In this document: positions 45,621 through 53,485 of the stretch, in pieces | How the letters are laid out: each line of letters begins with the position of its first letter | How positions within the stretch are numbered: the stretch's first letter is position 1 | Assembly (NCBI RefSeq): GCF_000718985.1 | Contig: NZ_JODL01000015.1 | Span: forward strand, 1 to 64,000 | Direction of reading: 5' to 3' | Source of the DNA: Streptomyces megasporus | Lineage (GTDB): Bacteria > Actinomycetota > Actinomycetes > Streptomycetales > Streptomycetaceae | Length of the DNA: 64,000 nt | The notes under the pieces: model-generated | The model's database searches: none | Seen by the model: only the letters and a program-made list of their open reading frames with translations | Told to the model about the DNA's origin: nothing | Made by a program: the position numbers and the translations under genes

Positions 45621-45822
45621 CGCCGAGCAACATCGCCTCGATCTCGGCGGGCGTGTAGACCAGCGCGGGGCCCTCCGGGTGGCGCGAGTTCCGCACGGCC
45701 ACGTCGCCGCCCGGGAGCTTGGCGAATTCCACGCAGGCCCCCTGGGAGTTGCTGTGTCTGCTCTTCTGCCAGACGACCCCGTGGAGGTCCCTGGCTGCCA
45801 TGCCGTTGTACACGTGGGGCAT
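45583..45822 (-). CDS. DUF397 small protein
   Basis: A 79-residue protein with the complete DUF397 pattern: WQKSRHSNSQGACVEFA (18-34), VAVRNSRHPEGPAL (41-54) and a C-terminal helix with FDHLVQD. In Streptomyces such proteins work together with XRE-DUF5753 regulators; WhiJ-type models propose that the small protein modulates DNA binding by its partner. ATG at 45822 was chosen because GGGAGAG precedes it; a longer open frame upstream (MHVHRHVHRHV...) is only the translation of a 12-base operator-like repeat. The end overlaps the HATPase gene on the other strand. Confidence 0.92.
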   Translation of the reverse strand: MPHVYNGMAARDLHGVVWQKSRHSNSQGACVEFAKLPGGDVAVRNSRHPEGPALVYTPAEIEAMLLGVKDGEFDHLVQD

Positions 45823-45886
45823 CGGACTCTCCCGGACGGTGTGGTCGGGGTGCTGAAACGGTCGATCACCCGGGATCATAACGCCG

Positions 45887-45920
45887 TTCACGTGCCGATG
45901 CACGTGCCGATGCACGTGCA
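45887..45920. promoter_or_regulatory. Three 12-bp-spaced CACGTGC elements upstream of the DUF397 gene
   Basis: TTCACGTGCC (45887-45896), TGCACGTGCC (45899-45908) and the palindrome TGCACGTGCA (45911-45920) repeat with a 12-base period, 65-98 bases before the DUF397 start. The last matches the palindrome beside the XRE gene. A tandem operator array is the likely reading. Confidence 0.6.
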
Positions 45921-46118
45921 CGACAGGCTGTCACAGTGTCATGACACCGGGTCCGGAAGCCGCCCCCAACCGGAGGCTTCGCCACCGGCCGACTCCGGTC
46001 GGCAGTGCGAACGGGTGGCGGGGCGGGTGGTGGGACGGACGGCAGGACGGACGGCGGGACGAGTGGCGGGCGCGCCCATGGCGACGCCCGCGGTGTCCGT
46101 CCCGCCGCCCGCGCCGTG

Positions 46119-46490
46119 TCACGCCCTGGACTCGTCGGGGTCCCGATCGAGATCCCGGTCGAGGAGATCACGCAGATCCCCCAGCGTCCCCCGCCAGAAC
46201 CGCTCGTACGGGGTCAGCCAGTCCCGCACCTCGCTGAGCGGGCCGGCCTCCAGTCGGTAGTGCCGTTCCCGTCCCATGCGGCGTTCGCTGACCAGCCCGG
46301 CCTCCCGGAGCACCTTCAGGTGTTCCGACAGGCTCGGGCGCCGCATGTCGAAGTGGTCGGCCAGCCGTTGCACGGGCTGTGGCCCCTCCACACGGAGCAG
46401 CCGCAGCACCTCGCGCCGGGTGGCGTTGGCGAGCGCGGCGAAGAGCCGGTCCTCGCGGAGCCGGTCCTCGGATACGCCGATGGCAGTCAT
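46119..46490 (-). CDS. ArsR-family helix-turn-helix regulator
   Basis: A 123-residue winged-helix repressor. FAALANATRREVLRLLRVEG (17-36) opens the fold, and VQRLADHFDMRRPSLSEHLKVLREAGLV (40-67) includes the recognition helix, with wing RRMGRERHYRLE. The usual ArsR metal-binding ELCVCD motif is absent, so the inducer is not an arsenic-type thiol ligand at that site. GGGGGAA lies a few bases before the ATG. It is divergent from the ABC exporter gene across 251 bases and could control it. Confidence 0.9.
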   Translation of the reverse strand: MTAIGVSEDRLREDRLFAALANATRREVLRLLRVEGPQPVQRLADHFDMRRPSLSEHLKVLREAGLVSERRMGRERHYRLEAGPLSEVRDWLTPYERFWRGTLGDLRDLLDRDLDRDPDESRA

Positions 46491-46674
46491 CTGTTCCCCC
46501 TGGAAAGCCCTCGGGTGGGCGCGGAGATGAGGAGGCCGGTGCCGTCGGTCGGGCGGCCTCGGGCCGCTCACAGTCCGCGTCGATATCGGTGGTCCCCCGA
46601 ATGATCCCCCGTCGGACGCCCGGAGCGGAACCCTCCCCCGCGTGCCCGGCCGCCCGGCGCCCCGCGGGTCGTCC

Positions 46675-46705
46675 TTGACCTCAAGCAGACTTGATTCCCT
46701 ACCGT
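46675..46705 (+). promoter_or_regulatory. SoxR/MerR-type promoter of the ABC exporter gene
   Basis: TTGACC (46675-46680) and TACCGT (46700-46705) are separated by 19 bases, the long spacer of MerR-family promoters, and the spacer carries the inverted repeat TCAAG-CAGA-CTTGA. The left half ACCTCAAG matches the SoxR box exactly; the right half keeps 5 of 8 bases. The TSS would lie near 46712, 30 bases before the ATG. Confidence 0.5.
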
Positions 46706-46741
46706 CCGGAACACCGAGACGGAAATCCGGAGGTGCTCGCG

Positions 46742-48667
46742 ATGAGCATGGAGACCACCGCGTGGATGGCGCTCAGCCAGGCCCGCCACGCCCCACGGGA
46801 ACAACCGGCCCTCTCCCGGGCCACCCTGCGCCGCGTCCTGGGCTTCGCCCGTCCACACCGGCGACGTCTGGCGCTCTTCCTGCTGCTCAGCACCGTCTCG
46901 GCGCTGCTGGCCGTGGCCACCCCGGTGCTCGCCGGCCGCGTGGTCGACGCGATCTCCGGCGGCACGGCGGACGCCGCCGCGCGGGACGCGGCGGCGGGCA
47001 CGGTCGTTCGGCTGGCGGTGCTGATCGCGGTCATCGCGGTGGCCGAGGCCGCCGTCGGGCTGCTCGCCCGCGGACTGTCGGCGCGGATCGGCGAGGGGGT
47101 GATCCTCGACCTGCGGACGGCCGTCTTCGACCACGTCCAGCGCATGCCGATCGCCTTCTTCACCCGCACCCGCACCGGCGCGCTGGTCAGCCGGCTCAAC
47201 AACGACGTCATCGGCGCCCAGCGGGCCTTCAGCAGCACCCTGTCCAACGTGGTCGCCAACACCGTCACACTGCTGCTGACGCTGGTGGTCATGGTGCGGC
47301 TGTCCTGGCAGATCACCCTGTTCGCCCTGGTGCTGCTGCCGGTCTTCCTGCTGCCCGCGCGGCGCCTGGGACGCCGGCTGGCCCGGCTCTCGCGGGAGGC
47401 CGCGGACCACAACGCCACGATGGGCAACCAGATGACCGAGCGGTTCTCCGCCCCCGGCGCCACCCTGGTCAAGCTGTTCGGACGGCCCGGGAAGGAGTCG
47501 GAGGAGTTCGCCGTGCGGGCCCGGCGCGTCCGCGACATCGGGGTGCGCACCGCCATGCTCCAGCACGTCTTCTTCACCTCGCTCACCCTGGTCTCCGCCC
47601 TGGCGCTGGCCCTGGTCTACGGGCTGGGCGGCCTGCTCGCCCTGCGCGGGAGCCTGGACGCCGGCTCGGTGGTGGCCCTGGCCCTGCTGCTCACCCGGCT
47701 CTACGCCCCGCTGACCGCCCTGGCCGGGGCGCGGGTGGAGGTGATGGGCGCGCTCGTCAGCTTCCAGCGCGTCTTCGAGGTGTTGGACCTGAAACCCCTG
47801 ATCGAGGAGCGCGAGGACGCCCGCGAGGTGCCCGACGGACCGGTCTCGGTGGAGTTCGACCGCGTGGACTTCGCCTACCCGTCCGCCGAGAAGGTCTCCC
47901 TGGCCTCCCTGGAGGAGGTCGCCGTCCTCGACTCCCGCGGCGGCGAACAGGTGCTGCACGGGGTGTCCTTCCGCGCCGAGCCGGGGCGGATGGTGGCCCT
48001 GGTCGGCTCCTCCGGCGCGGGCAAGTCCACCATCGCCCAGTTGGTGCCGCGGCTGTACGACGCCGACGCCGGCACGGTGCGGATCGGCGGCGTCGACGTG
48101 CGGGAGCTGTCCTTCGCCTCCCTGCGCTCCACACTGGGCATGGTCACGCAGGACGGTCACCTCTTCCACGACTCGATCCGCGCCAACCTGCTGTACGCCC
48201 GGCCCGAGGCGGGCGAGGACGAGCTGTGGGACGCGCTGCGCCGCGCCCGGCTGGACGGGCTGGTCGCCTCCCTGCCCGACGGGCTGGACACGGTCGTCGG
48301 CGAGCGCGGCTACCGCCTCTCCGGCGGCGAGCGCCAGCGGCTGACCATCGCCCGGCTGCTGCTCGCCCGGCCGAGGGTGGTGATCCTCGACGAGGCCACC
48401 GCCCACCTGGACTCCACCTCCGAGGCCGCCGTCCAGGAGGCGCTGGCCGAGGCGTTGGAGGGCCGCACCTCCGTGGTGATCGCCCACCGTCTCTCCACCG
48501 TCCGGGCCGCCGACCAGATCCTGGTGGTGGAGGACGGCCGGATCGTCGAGCGCGGCACCCACGACGAGCTCCTGGCGGCGGACGGACGGTACGGGGAGCT
48601 GTACCGCACCCAGTTCGACCGGGGCGCCGGGGAGGCCGACGCGCCCGTCGGAACGCCCGTCGCCTGA
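46742..48667 (+). CDS. ABC exporter, fused membrane and ATPase half-transporter
   Basis: A 641-residue exporter of the MsbA/LmrA class. Six transmembrane helices (about 43-65, 88-110, 168-187, 189-205, 278-300 and 305-325) form the type I exporter domain. The nucleotide-binding domain has Walker A GSSGAGKST (422-430), Q-loop near VTQDG (468-472), signature LSGGE (526-530), Walker B VVILDEA (546-552) and the H-loop in IAHRLS. An insertion of about 20 residues (SAEKVSLASLEEVAVLDSRGG) precedes the strand to Walker A. It should act as a homodimer exporting lipids or drugs. GGAGGTG lies 7-8 bases before the ATG. Its promoter looks SoxR-like. Confidence 0.94.
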   Translation: MSMETTAWMALSQARHAPREQPALSRATLRRVLGFARPHRRRLALFLLLSTVSALLAVATPVLAGRVVDAISGGTADAAARDAAAGTVVRLAVLIAVIAVAEAAVGLLARGLSARIGEGVILDLRTAVFDHVQRMPIAFFTRTRTGALVSRLNNDVIGAQRAFSSTLSNVVANTVTLLLTLVVMVRLSWQITLFALVLLPVFLLPARRLGRRLARLSREAADHNATMGNQMTERFSAPGATLVKLFGRPGKESEEFAVRARRVRDIGVRTAMLQHVFFTSLTLVSALALALVYGLGGLLALRGSLDAGSVVALALLLTRLYAPLTALAGARVEVMGALVSFQRVFEVLDLKPLIEEREDAREVPDGPVSVEFDRVDFAYPSAEKVSLASLEEVAVLDSRGGEQVLHGVSFRAEPGRMVALVGSSGAGKSTIAQLVPRLYDADAGTVRIGGVDVRELSFASLRSTLGMVTQDGHLFHDSIRANLLYARPEAGEDELWDALRRARLDGLVASLPDGLDTVVGERGYRLSGGERQRLTIARLLLARPRVVILDEATAHLDSTSEAAVQEALAEALEGRTSVVIAHRLSTVRAADQILVVEDGRIVERGTHDELLAADGRYGELYRTQFDRGAGEADAPVGTPVA

Positions 48668-48836
48668 CCCGGCATCACCTCCCCGGCGGTGCCCGGTACT
48701 CGATGCGGGCGGTCCCTCCGGCGGCCCTCGCCCGTCCGGATCAGTTCGACGCGCGGGATCACCGCAGGGCCCTCACCATGAGGACGGGGCCGCCGGGTGG
48801 GCGGTCCGTATCGAGCCACCACGGGGAGATGCCGCT

Positions 48837-49865
48837 GTGACCGTCAGTCTTGAGCAACTGCGCCGCTGTTCCGTAGCCGTCGACCTCGGCGCGGCCAGGA
48901 CCCGGGTCTACCTCAAACGGTTCGGCGTCATCGTGGACGCGCCGTCGGCCGTCGCCGTCAACACCCGCTCCGGCGCCCTGATCGCGGTCGGCGCCCCCGC
49001 CGAGCGGATGGTCGGCCGCACCCCCGAGCACATCCGGGTCGTCCGCCCGGTGTCCAACGGAACCGTGGTGGACATCGACATGGCCCGGCGGATGCTGCGC
49101 GCCCTGGTCGGCGACCGGATCCGTCGGGCCTGGCGGCGCAAGCCGATGCTGCGCGCCGCCGTGTGCATCCCGCACGACGCCGAGCCGCTGGTCCGCCGCG
49201 CCGCCGTCGAGACCCTCGCCGGGATGGGCGCGCGGCGGGTGGAGCTGGTGGACAGCCTGATCGCGGCGGCCGTCGGTTCCGGACTCCCCGTGGAGGAGCC
49301 CGAGGCCACGATGATCGTGATGTGCGGCGCGGCCTCCTCCCACGTCGCGGTGCTCTCCCTGGGGTCGATCGTCGCCGCCGAGACGGTGCCGGTGGGCGGC
49401 GAGATCATCGACCGGGCCGTGATCCAGCACCTGCGCAACCAGCACGAGTTGCTCCTCCCCCACCAGGCCGTCCACCCCCTGCACCTGGCGATGTCCGTCG
49501 CCCCGTCCGACCAGGCCGAGGCCGAGGTGTACGGCCGGGACGTGTCCACCGGGCTGTTCCGCACGGTGAACGTGGACACCGAGAGTGTGCGCGCCGCCAT
49601 CCGGCCCCCGTTGACGGCGATGGTGGACGCCATCCGCGGTGTGCTGCGCCAGTGCCAGCCCGACCTGGTCGCCGACCTCGCGGACCGCGGGATCATGCTG
49701 GTGGGCGGCAGCGCTCTGCTGCCGGGGCTGGACTCGATGCTCCGTCAGGCCACCGGCATGCCGGTGCACGTGGCCGAACAACCGGCCGTCTGCGCGGTGG
49801 AGGGCCTGGGCGCGATGCTGGAGGGACGGGTCAAGTCGCTGCACCGCGATCCGCTCGCCCGCTGA
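48837..49865 (+). CDS. mbl: MreB/Mbl-like actin homologue with degenerate nucleotide motifs
   Basis: A 342-residue MreB-family protein. The first phosphate loop is VDLGAARTRVY (15-25) and the adenosine segment is IMLVGGSALLPGLDSML, both close to MreB, and GSGLPVEEPEA matches the MreB GAGLPVEEP. However, the second phosphate loop, normally DIGGGTTE, reads MCGAASSH (162-169), and the catalytic Glu region IEEP is VDSL (138-141). ATP hydrolysis is therefore doubtful. It resembles the Mbl/SCO6166-type paralogues of Streptomyces, which contribute to spore-wall synthesis; the symbol is a best guess. GTG start. Its end overlaps the convergent DUF4184 gene by 35 bases. Confidence 0.78.
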   Translation: MTVSLEQLRRCSVAVDLGAARTRVYLKRFGVIVDAPSAVAVNTRSGALIAVGAPAERMVGRTPEHIRVVRPVSNGTVVDIDMARRMLRALVGDRIRRAWRRKPMLRAAVCIPHDAEPLVRRAAVETLAGMGARRVELVDSLIAAAVGSGLPVEEPEATMIVMCGAASSHVAVLSLGSIVAAETVPVGGEIIDRAVIQHLRNQHELLLPHQAVHPLHLAMSVAPSDQAEAEVYGRDVSTGLFRTVNVDTESVRAAIRPPLTAMVDAIRGVLRQCQPDLVADLADRGIMLVGGSALLPGLDSMLRQATGMPVHVAEQPAVCAVEGLGAMLEGRVKSLHRDPLAR

Positions 49866-50796
49866 CGGGCTCGCCGACGGACTGTGCGAACTCGGCGGGC
49901 TCGACGGGCTCGGCGACGGGCTCGCGGACCGTCTCGTCGGTGGACCCGCCGGTGGACCCGCCGACGGGTTCCCGCCCGCGCCGGCGGGCCCGCGCCGCGA
50001 CCGTGTGGGCCACCGCCGCGTACACCGCCAGCGCCGCCGCGAGACCCGCGCCCGCCCCGAACATCGCGGTGGGAACGTAGCCGTCCCACGGGATCGCGTC
50101 CGGCGTCGTCGCGGCCCGGCGCACGCAGCGGTGCACGGCCCCGGCGACGGCCGCGCCGCCCAACAGCGCCACCGCGCCGAGCCGTCCGCGTCGGGAGAAC
50201 CGGGGCGGCGCGTGGCTCCCCGGAGGGTCCGCCGTCTCGGGCAGCCGGCGCCACACCCTGACCAGGAAGGCGGCGATCACCACCAGGGCGACGGCGGACC
50301 CGCCGTACTGGAGCTGGTGGTACAGCGGGACGCCCAGCACCCGCTCGTCCAGCACCGTGATCCACCGCACGCCCCAGCGGTCCATGTGAGTGAAGGAGTC
50401 CCAGAACACGTGGGTGGCCGCGCCCAGCGCCGCCGAGAGGCACCCCCACAGCAGCGTCTCGACGGGCGGACGTCCGCGCCAGGTCCGTCCCCGGACGAGC
50501 GCGCACGCCTTCCCCCGCCGGCCCTCGGGCAGCAGCGCCAACAGCGGCTCCCGCAGCAGCAGCCACGCGCCGACCAGCGCCGCCGCGATCGCCACGTCCA
50601 CGGCGAGCACGCCGATCGGCGAGTGGGTGAGGTCGCCCCACCGCATGGCGGCGGGGGCCACGCTGGCGGCGTAGTACGTCATGTCCGGGGCGAGCGTGCC
50701 GGCGACCAGTGCGGACGCCACCAGGCGTCCGCGCCCGGTGGCGTCCGCGCGGATGCCCGGCAACGCGGCGGCGGCATGGCTGAGCGTGAACGGCAT
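49831..50796 (-). CDS. DUF4184 multi-pass membrane protein
   Basis: A 321-residue protein beginning MPFTLSHAAAALP, with DLTHSPIGVLAVD and ATHVFWDSFTHMDRWG; the conserved histidines and aspartates recall membrane-bound metal-dependent hydrolases of the YdjM class, and the pattern fits DUF4184. About five to seven transmembrane helices are visible (for example about 67-83, 115-130, 162-180, 207-225 and 245-268). The C-terminal 50 residues contain repeated Glu-Pro-Val. Function unknown. It is convergent with the Mbl-like gene and overlaps its end. Confidence 0.8.
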   Translation of the reverse strand: MPFTLSHAAAALPGIRADATGRGRLVASALVAGTLAPDMTYYAASVAPAAMRWGDLTHSPIGVLAVDVAIAAALVGAWLLLREPLLALLPEGRRGKACALVRGRTWRGRPPVETLLWGCLSAALGAATHVFWDSFTHMDRWGVRWITVLDERVLGVPLYHQLQYGGSAVALVVIAAFLVRVWRRLPETADPPGSHAPPRFSRRGRLGAVALLGGAAVAGAVHRCVRRAATTPDAIPWDGYVPTAMFGAGAGLAAALAVYAAVAHTVAARARRRGREPVGGSTGGSTDETVREPVAEPVEPAEFAQSVGEPVSGRADRGAAT

Positions 50797-50898
50797 GCGT
50801 CCCCCGTTCGATTCGGTCCCCCGCCCTCACCCTAGGCAATCGTCCGGGCGTCCGGCACGGTTTCGGGGCCGGCCCGCACGGGTCGGGTCGGGGCCGGG

Positions 50899-52035
50899 TC
50901 AGTCGGCCGGGCGCAGCGCGGCGACGATGAGGTTCCTCAGCTCCTCCACGGCCCGGTCGCGGGCGCCGACCAGTTCGGGCGCCTCGACCCGCGCCGCGAC
51001 GACCGGCACACCGCGCGGGGTCCTCGCGAGCTCCTCGCCGATCGCCTCGGTCATCTCCGGTTCCACGCCCCACGGCCCTCCGACCACCACCAGGCGCGGG
51101 TCGGTCAGGGCGACGGCCGCGGCGACGACCCCGCACACGGCGCGGGCCAGCGCCGCGCGCGTACGGGCCGCCTCCTCGCCGGCCCCGAAGGCCGCAGCGC
51201 GCAGCGCCGCCACGTCGACGGCGGTCGAGCCCTCCCGGCGGAGCCCGAGTTCGGCGAAGACGCGGGTGAACGGCATCGCCGTGCCGTCCGGTCCCGCCGT
51301 GTACAGGTGGGCGATCTCGCCGGCCAGGCCGTGGTGTCCCCGGCGGACCTCGGCGTCGCTCACCACCGCGCAGCCCAGGCCCTCGCCGAGGTGGACGTAG
51401 ACGAAGTCGTCGACGCCTCGGGCGCAGCCGGCGCCGCGCTCGGCGCGCGCGGCCCAGTTGACGTCGTTGTCCACCAGCACCGGCCCGTGGACCAGGGGCG
51501 CCAGGACCGCGGCCGGGTCCAGGTCCCCGACCAGGAACGGGGCGTCCGGGAGGTGGACGAGCCGTCCCGTCGTGCGGTCGACCGGGTCCGCCGCGCTGAC
51601 CACCGCGGTCCGCAGCCCGCCCCGGACGCGCGACCGCAGCTCCCCCGCCACCCGGGCGAGCGCCTCGGCGGCCCGGTCCGGGCCGGGCGCCCGGTCCAGC
51701 GCGGCCTCGGTCCGTGCGACGACCCGGCCGAAGGCGTCCACCGCCTCGGCCGTCACCCCGAAGGGGGTGATGCTCGCCACCAGGGCGGCGCCGCTGTCCT
51801 CCGCGAGGGAGTAGTAGGAGCCCGACCGTCCCCGACCGGTGGTGCGCTCCCCGGTGTCCGCCAGCAGGCCGGCCTCGCTCAGCCGCCGCACACTGTCGGA
51901 GATCGTCGGTTTGGAGATCCCCGTCACCGCGGCGATCTCCGCGCGGGTCAGTCGCCGCCGCTCCATGAGCGCGCGCAGCACGTTCTCGTCGGTGATCGAG
52001 CGCAGCAGCTCCAGCGACGGCTTGGCGACGGGCAT
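50899..52035 (-). CDS. ROK-family transcriptional regulator
   Basis: A 378-residue protein. A MarR-like winged helix (about 8-65; LTRAEIAAVTGISKPTISDSVRRLSEAGLL) is fused to an ASKHA-fold ROK domain containing VLVDNDVNWAARAE and GHHGLAGEIAHL. The Cys-rich zinc motif (CxCGxxGCxE) of ROK kinases is absent here, in line with a sugar-binding regulator without kinase activity. It is divergent from the DUF1479 oxygenase gene, and a palindrome GTTAGGA-C-TCCTGAC lies between them, so it probably represses or activates that gene and itself. The ligand is unknown. Confidence 0.9.
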   Translation of the reverse strand: MPVAKPSLELLRSITDENVLRALMERRRLTRAEIAAVTGISKPTISDSVRRLSEAGLLADTGERTTGRGRSGSYYSLAEDSGAALVASITPFGVTAEAVDAFGRVVARTEAALDRAPGPDRAAEALARVAGELRSRVRGGLRTAVVSAADPVDRTTGRLVHLPDAPFLVGDLDPAAVLAPLVHGPVLVDNDVNWAARAERGAGCARGVDDFVYVHLGEGLGCAVVSDAEVRRGHHGLAGEIAHLYTAGPDGTAMPFTRVFAELGLRREGSTAVDVAALRAAAFGAGEEAARTRAALARAVCGVVAAAVALTDPRLVVVGGPWGVEPEMTEAIGEELARTPRGVPVVAARVEAPELVGARDRAVEELRNLIVAALRPAD

Positions 52036-52043
52036 GCGAGCAG

Positions 52044-52059
52044 TTTAGTCAGGAGTGTT
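52044..52059. promoter_or_regulatory. Second half-site for the ROK regulator
   Basis: TTTAGTCAGGAGTGTT repeats the TAGTYAGGA core of the main palindrome and forms a perfect 9-base inverted pair (GTCAGGAGT with ACTCCTGAC) with it, 45 bases apart. It lies 9-24 bases from the regulator start. Confidence 0.5.
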
Positions 52060-52095
52060 GCCCAAAGATGCGGGGAAGGTTACGTTGAGCCCATA

Positions 52096-52110
52096 GTTAG
52101 GACTCCTGAC
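52096..52110. promoter_or_regulatory. ROK operator palindrome GTTAGGA-C-TCCTGAC
   Basis: A 15-base palindrome with one mismatch, lying 15 bases before the DUF1479 gene start. TTAGGA-type inverted repeats are typical of ROK/NagC-class operators. Binding here would block translation-proximal promoter elements. Confidence 0.6.
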
Positions 52111-52124
52111 CAAAGGAGCTCGCA

Positions 52125-53417
52125 GTGACGACCGCCACCGAACAACAGCACCTCCCGGCCCTCCCCCACTGGGAGACCACCCCCGACGACCTGGCCGAGG
52201 CCATCCGACGGATCAAGCCCGCCCTCCGCGCCCGCATCGAGGCCTCCGGCCGCACCGTGGCGGAGGTGTTCGCCGCCGTCGAGGAACGGATCGAGGCCCG
52301 GGTCGCCGAGATCGAGGCCGACCGGGAGCGCGGCGAGAGCGTCTGGCCGATCATCGACTACGCCGACATCGCGAACGGCACCGTGACCGCCGAGCAGCTC
52401 GACAAGCTCCGCCGCCGCGGCTGCCTGGTCGTCCGCGGCCACTTCGACCGCGAGCAGGCCCTGGCCTGGGACGCCGACATCGTCGACTACGTCGAGCGGA
52501 ACAAGTTCTTCGAGAACTACTCCGGGCCCGGCGACGACTTCTTCGGCAGCGTCGGATCCAAGCCCGAGATCTACCCGATCTACTGGTCCCCCGCCCAGAT
52601 GGAGGCCCGTCAGAGCGACCGGATGGCCGACGTCCAGGTCTTCCTCAACCGCCTGTGGAAGCACGAGTCCGACGGGGTGCGCTGGTTCGACCCGGAGCGC
52701 AACGCCGTCTACCCCGACCGGATCCGCCGCCGCCCGCCGGGGACCGACTCGGCCGGCCTGGGCACCCACTGCGACCCCGGCACCCTCGACCTGTGGATGA
52801 CCGGCGAGTACCAACGGGCCTTCCACCACCTCTTCGACGGCACCGTCGAGGAGTACGACCCCTGGGACGCCTCCCACCGCACCGCCGGACCCCAGTACCC
52901 CGGCACCACCATGTGCTCGGCGTTCCGCACCTTCCAGGGCTGGACCGCCCTGTCCGACATGGACCACGACCAAGGCGTGCTGCACACCGTGCCGATCCCC
53001 GAGGCGATGGCCTACCTGATGCTGCGCCCGCTCCTGCCGGACGTGCCCGAGGACGACATGTGCGGCGTCACCGTCAACCGGGTCTTCCCGGTGAGCGAGC
53101 AGTGGCACGCCCCGCTGTTGCGCGCCCTCACCGGGCTGCCCGACATCAAGGCCGGCGACTCGGTCTGGTGGCACTGCGACATGATCCACAGCGTCGCGCC
53201 GGTGACGGACCAGAAGGGCTGGGGCAACGTCATGTACATCCCCGCCGCGCCCTGGTGCCCGCGCAACGAGCGGTACGCCGAGAGCGTCCGGGAGGCCTTC
53301 CTCACCGGCCGCAGCCCGAGCGACTTCCCCGAGGAGCACTACGAGAGCACCTGGGACGACCGCTTCGGACCCGACCGGCTCAACGAGACCGGCCGCCGCG
53401 GCCTGGGCATGGACTGA
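52125..53417 (+). CDS. DUF1479 (YbiU-type) putative Fe(II)/2-oxoglutarate oxygenase
   Basis: A 430-residue protein of the DUF1479 family. The iron-binding HxD is H215-D217 in GTHCDPGTLDLW, and the distal histidine is probably H355 in CDMIHSVAP, the double-stranded beta-helix arrangement of 2OG dioxygenases. WDASHRTAGPQYPGTTMCSAFRTF is typical of the family. The biological substrate is unknown in the family as far as I know. AAAGGAG precedes the GTG by 6 bases. It is divergent from the ROK regulator with an operator between, implying induction by a sugar-type ligand. A strong terminator follows. Confidence 0.88.
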   Translation: MTTATEQQHLPALPHWETTPDDLAEAIRRIKPALRARIEASGRTVAEVFAAVEERIEARVAEIEADRERGESVWPIIDYADIANGTVTAEQLDKLRRRGCLVVRGHFDREQALAWDADIVDYVERNKFFENYSGPGDDFFGSVGSKPEIYPIYWSPAQMEARQSDRMADVQVFLNRLWKHESDGVRWFDPERNAVYPDRIRRRPPGTDSAGLGTHCDPGTLDLWMTGEYQRAFHHLFDGTVEEYDPWDASHRTAGPQYPGTTMCSAFRTFQGWTALSDMDHDQGVLHTVPIPEAMAYLMLRPLLPDVPEDDMCGVTVNRVFPVSEQWHAPLLRALTGLPDIKAGDSVWWHCDMIHSVAPVTDQKGWGNVMYIPAAPWCPRNERYAESVREAFLTGRSPSDFPEEHYESTWDDRFGPDRLNETGRRGLGMD

Positions 53418-53439
53418 TCCGAGGGAGCGTGAGGGGGAA

Positions 53440-53472
53440 CGCCCCGCCCCGGGACACCGACGGGGCGGGGCG
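53440..53472. terminator. Terminator hairpin
   Basis: A perfect 12-bp stem (53440-53451 with 53461-53472), loop of 9, between the convergent DUF1479 and SRPBCC genes. Confidence 0.88.
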
Positions 53473-53485
53473 CCGCACGCCCGGG

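Noticed and set aside
45823..45921. N-terminal extension MHVHRHVHRHV on the DUF397 protein
   Set aside because: It is the translation of the 12-base CACGTGC repeat, which is better explained as operator DNA; a ribosome-binding site supports the start at 45822.
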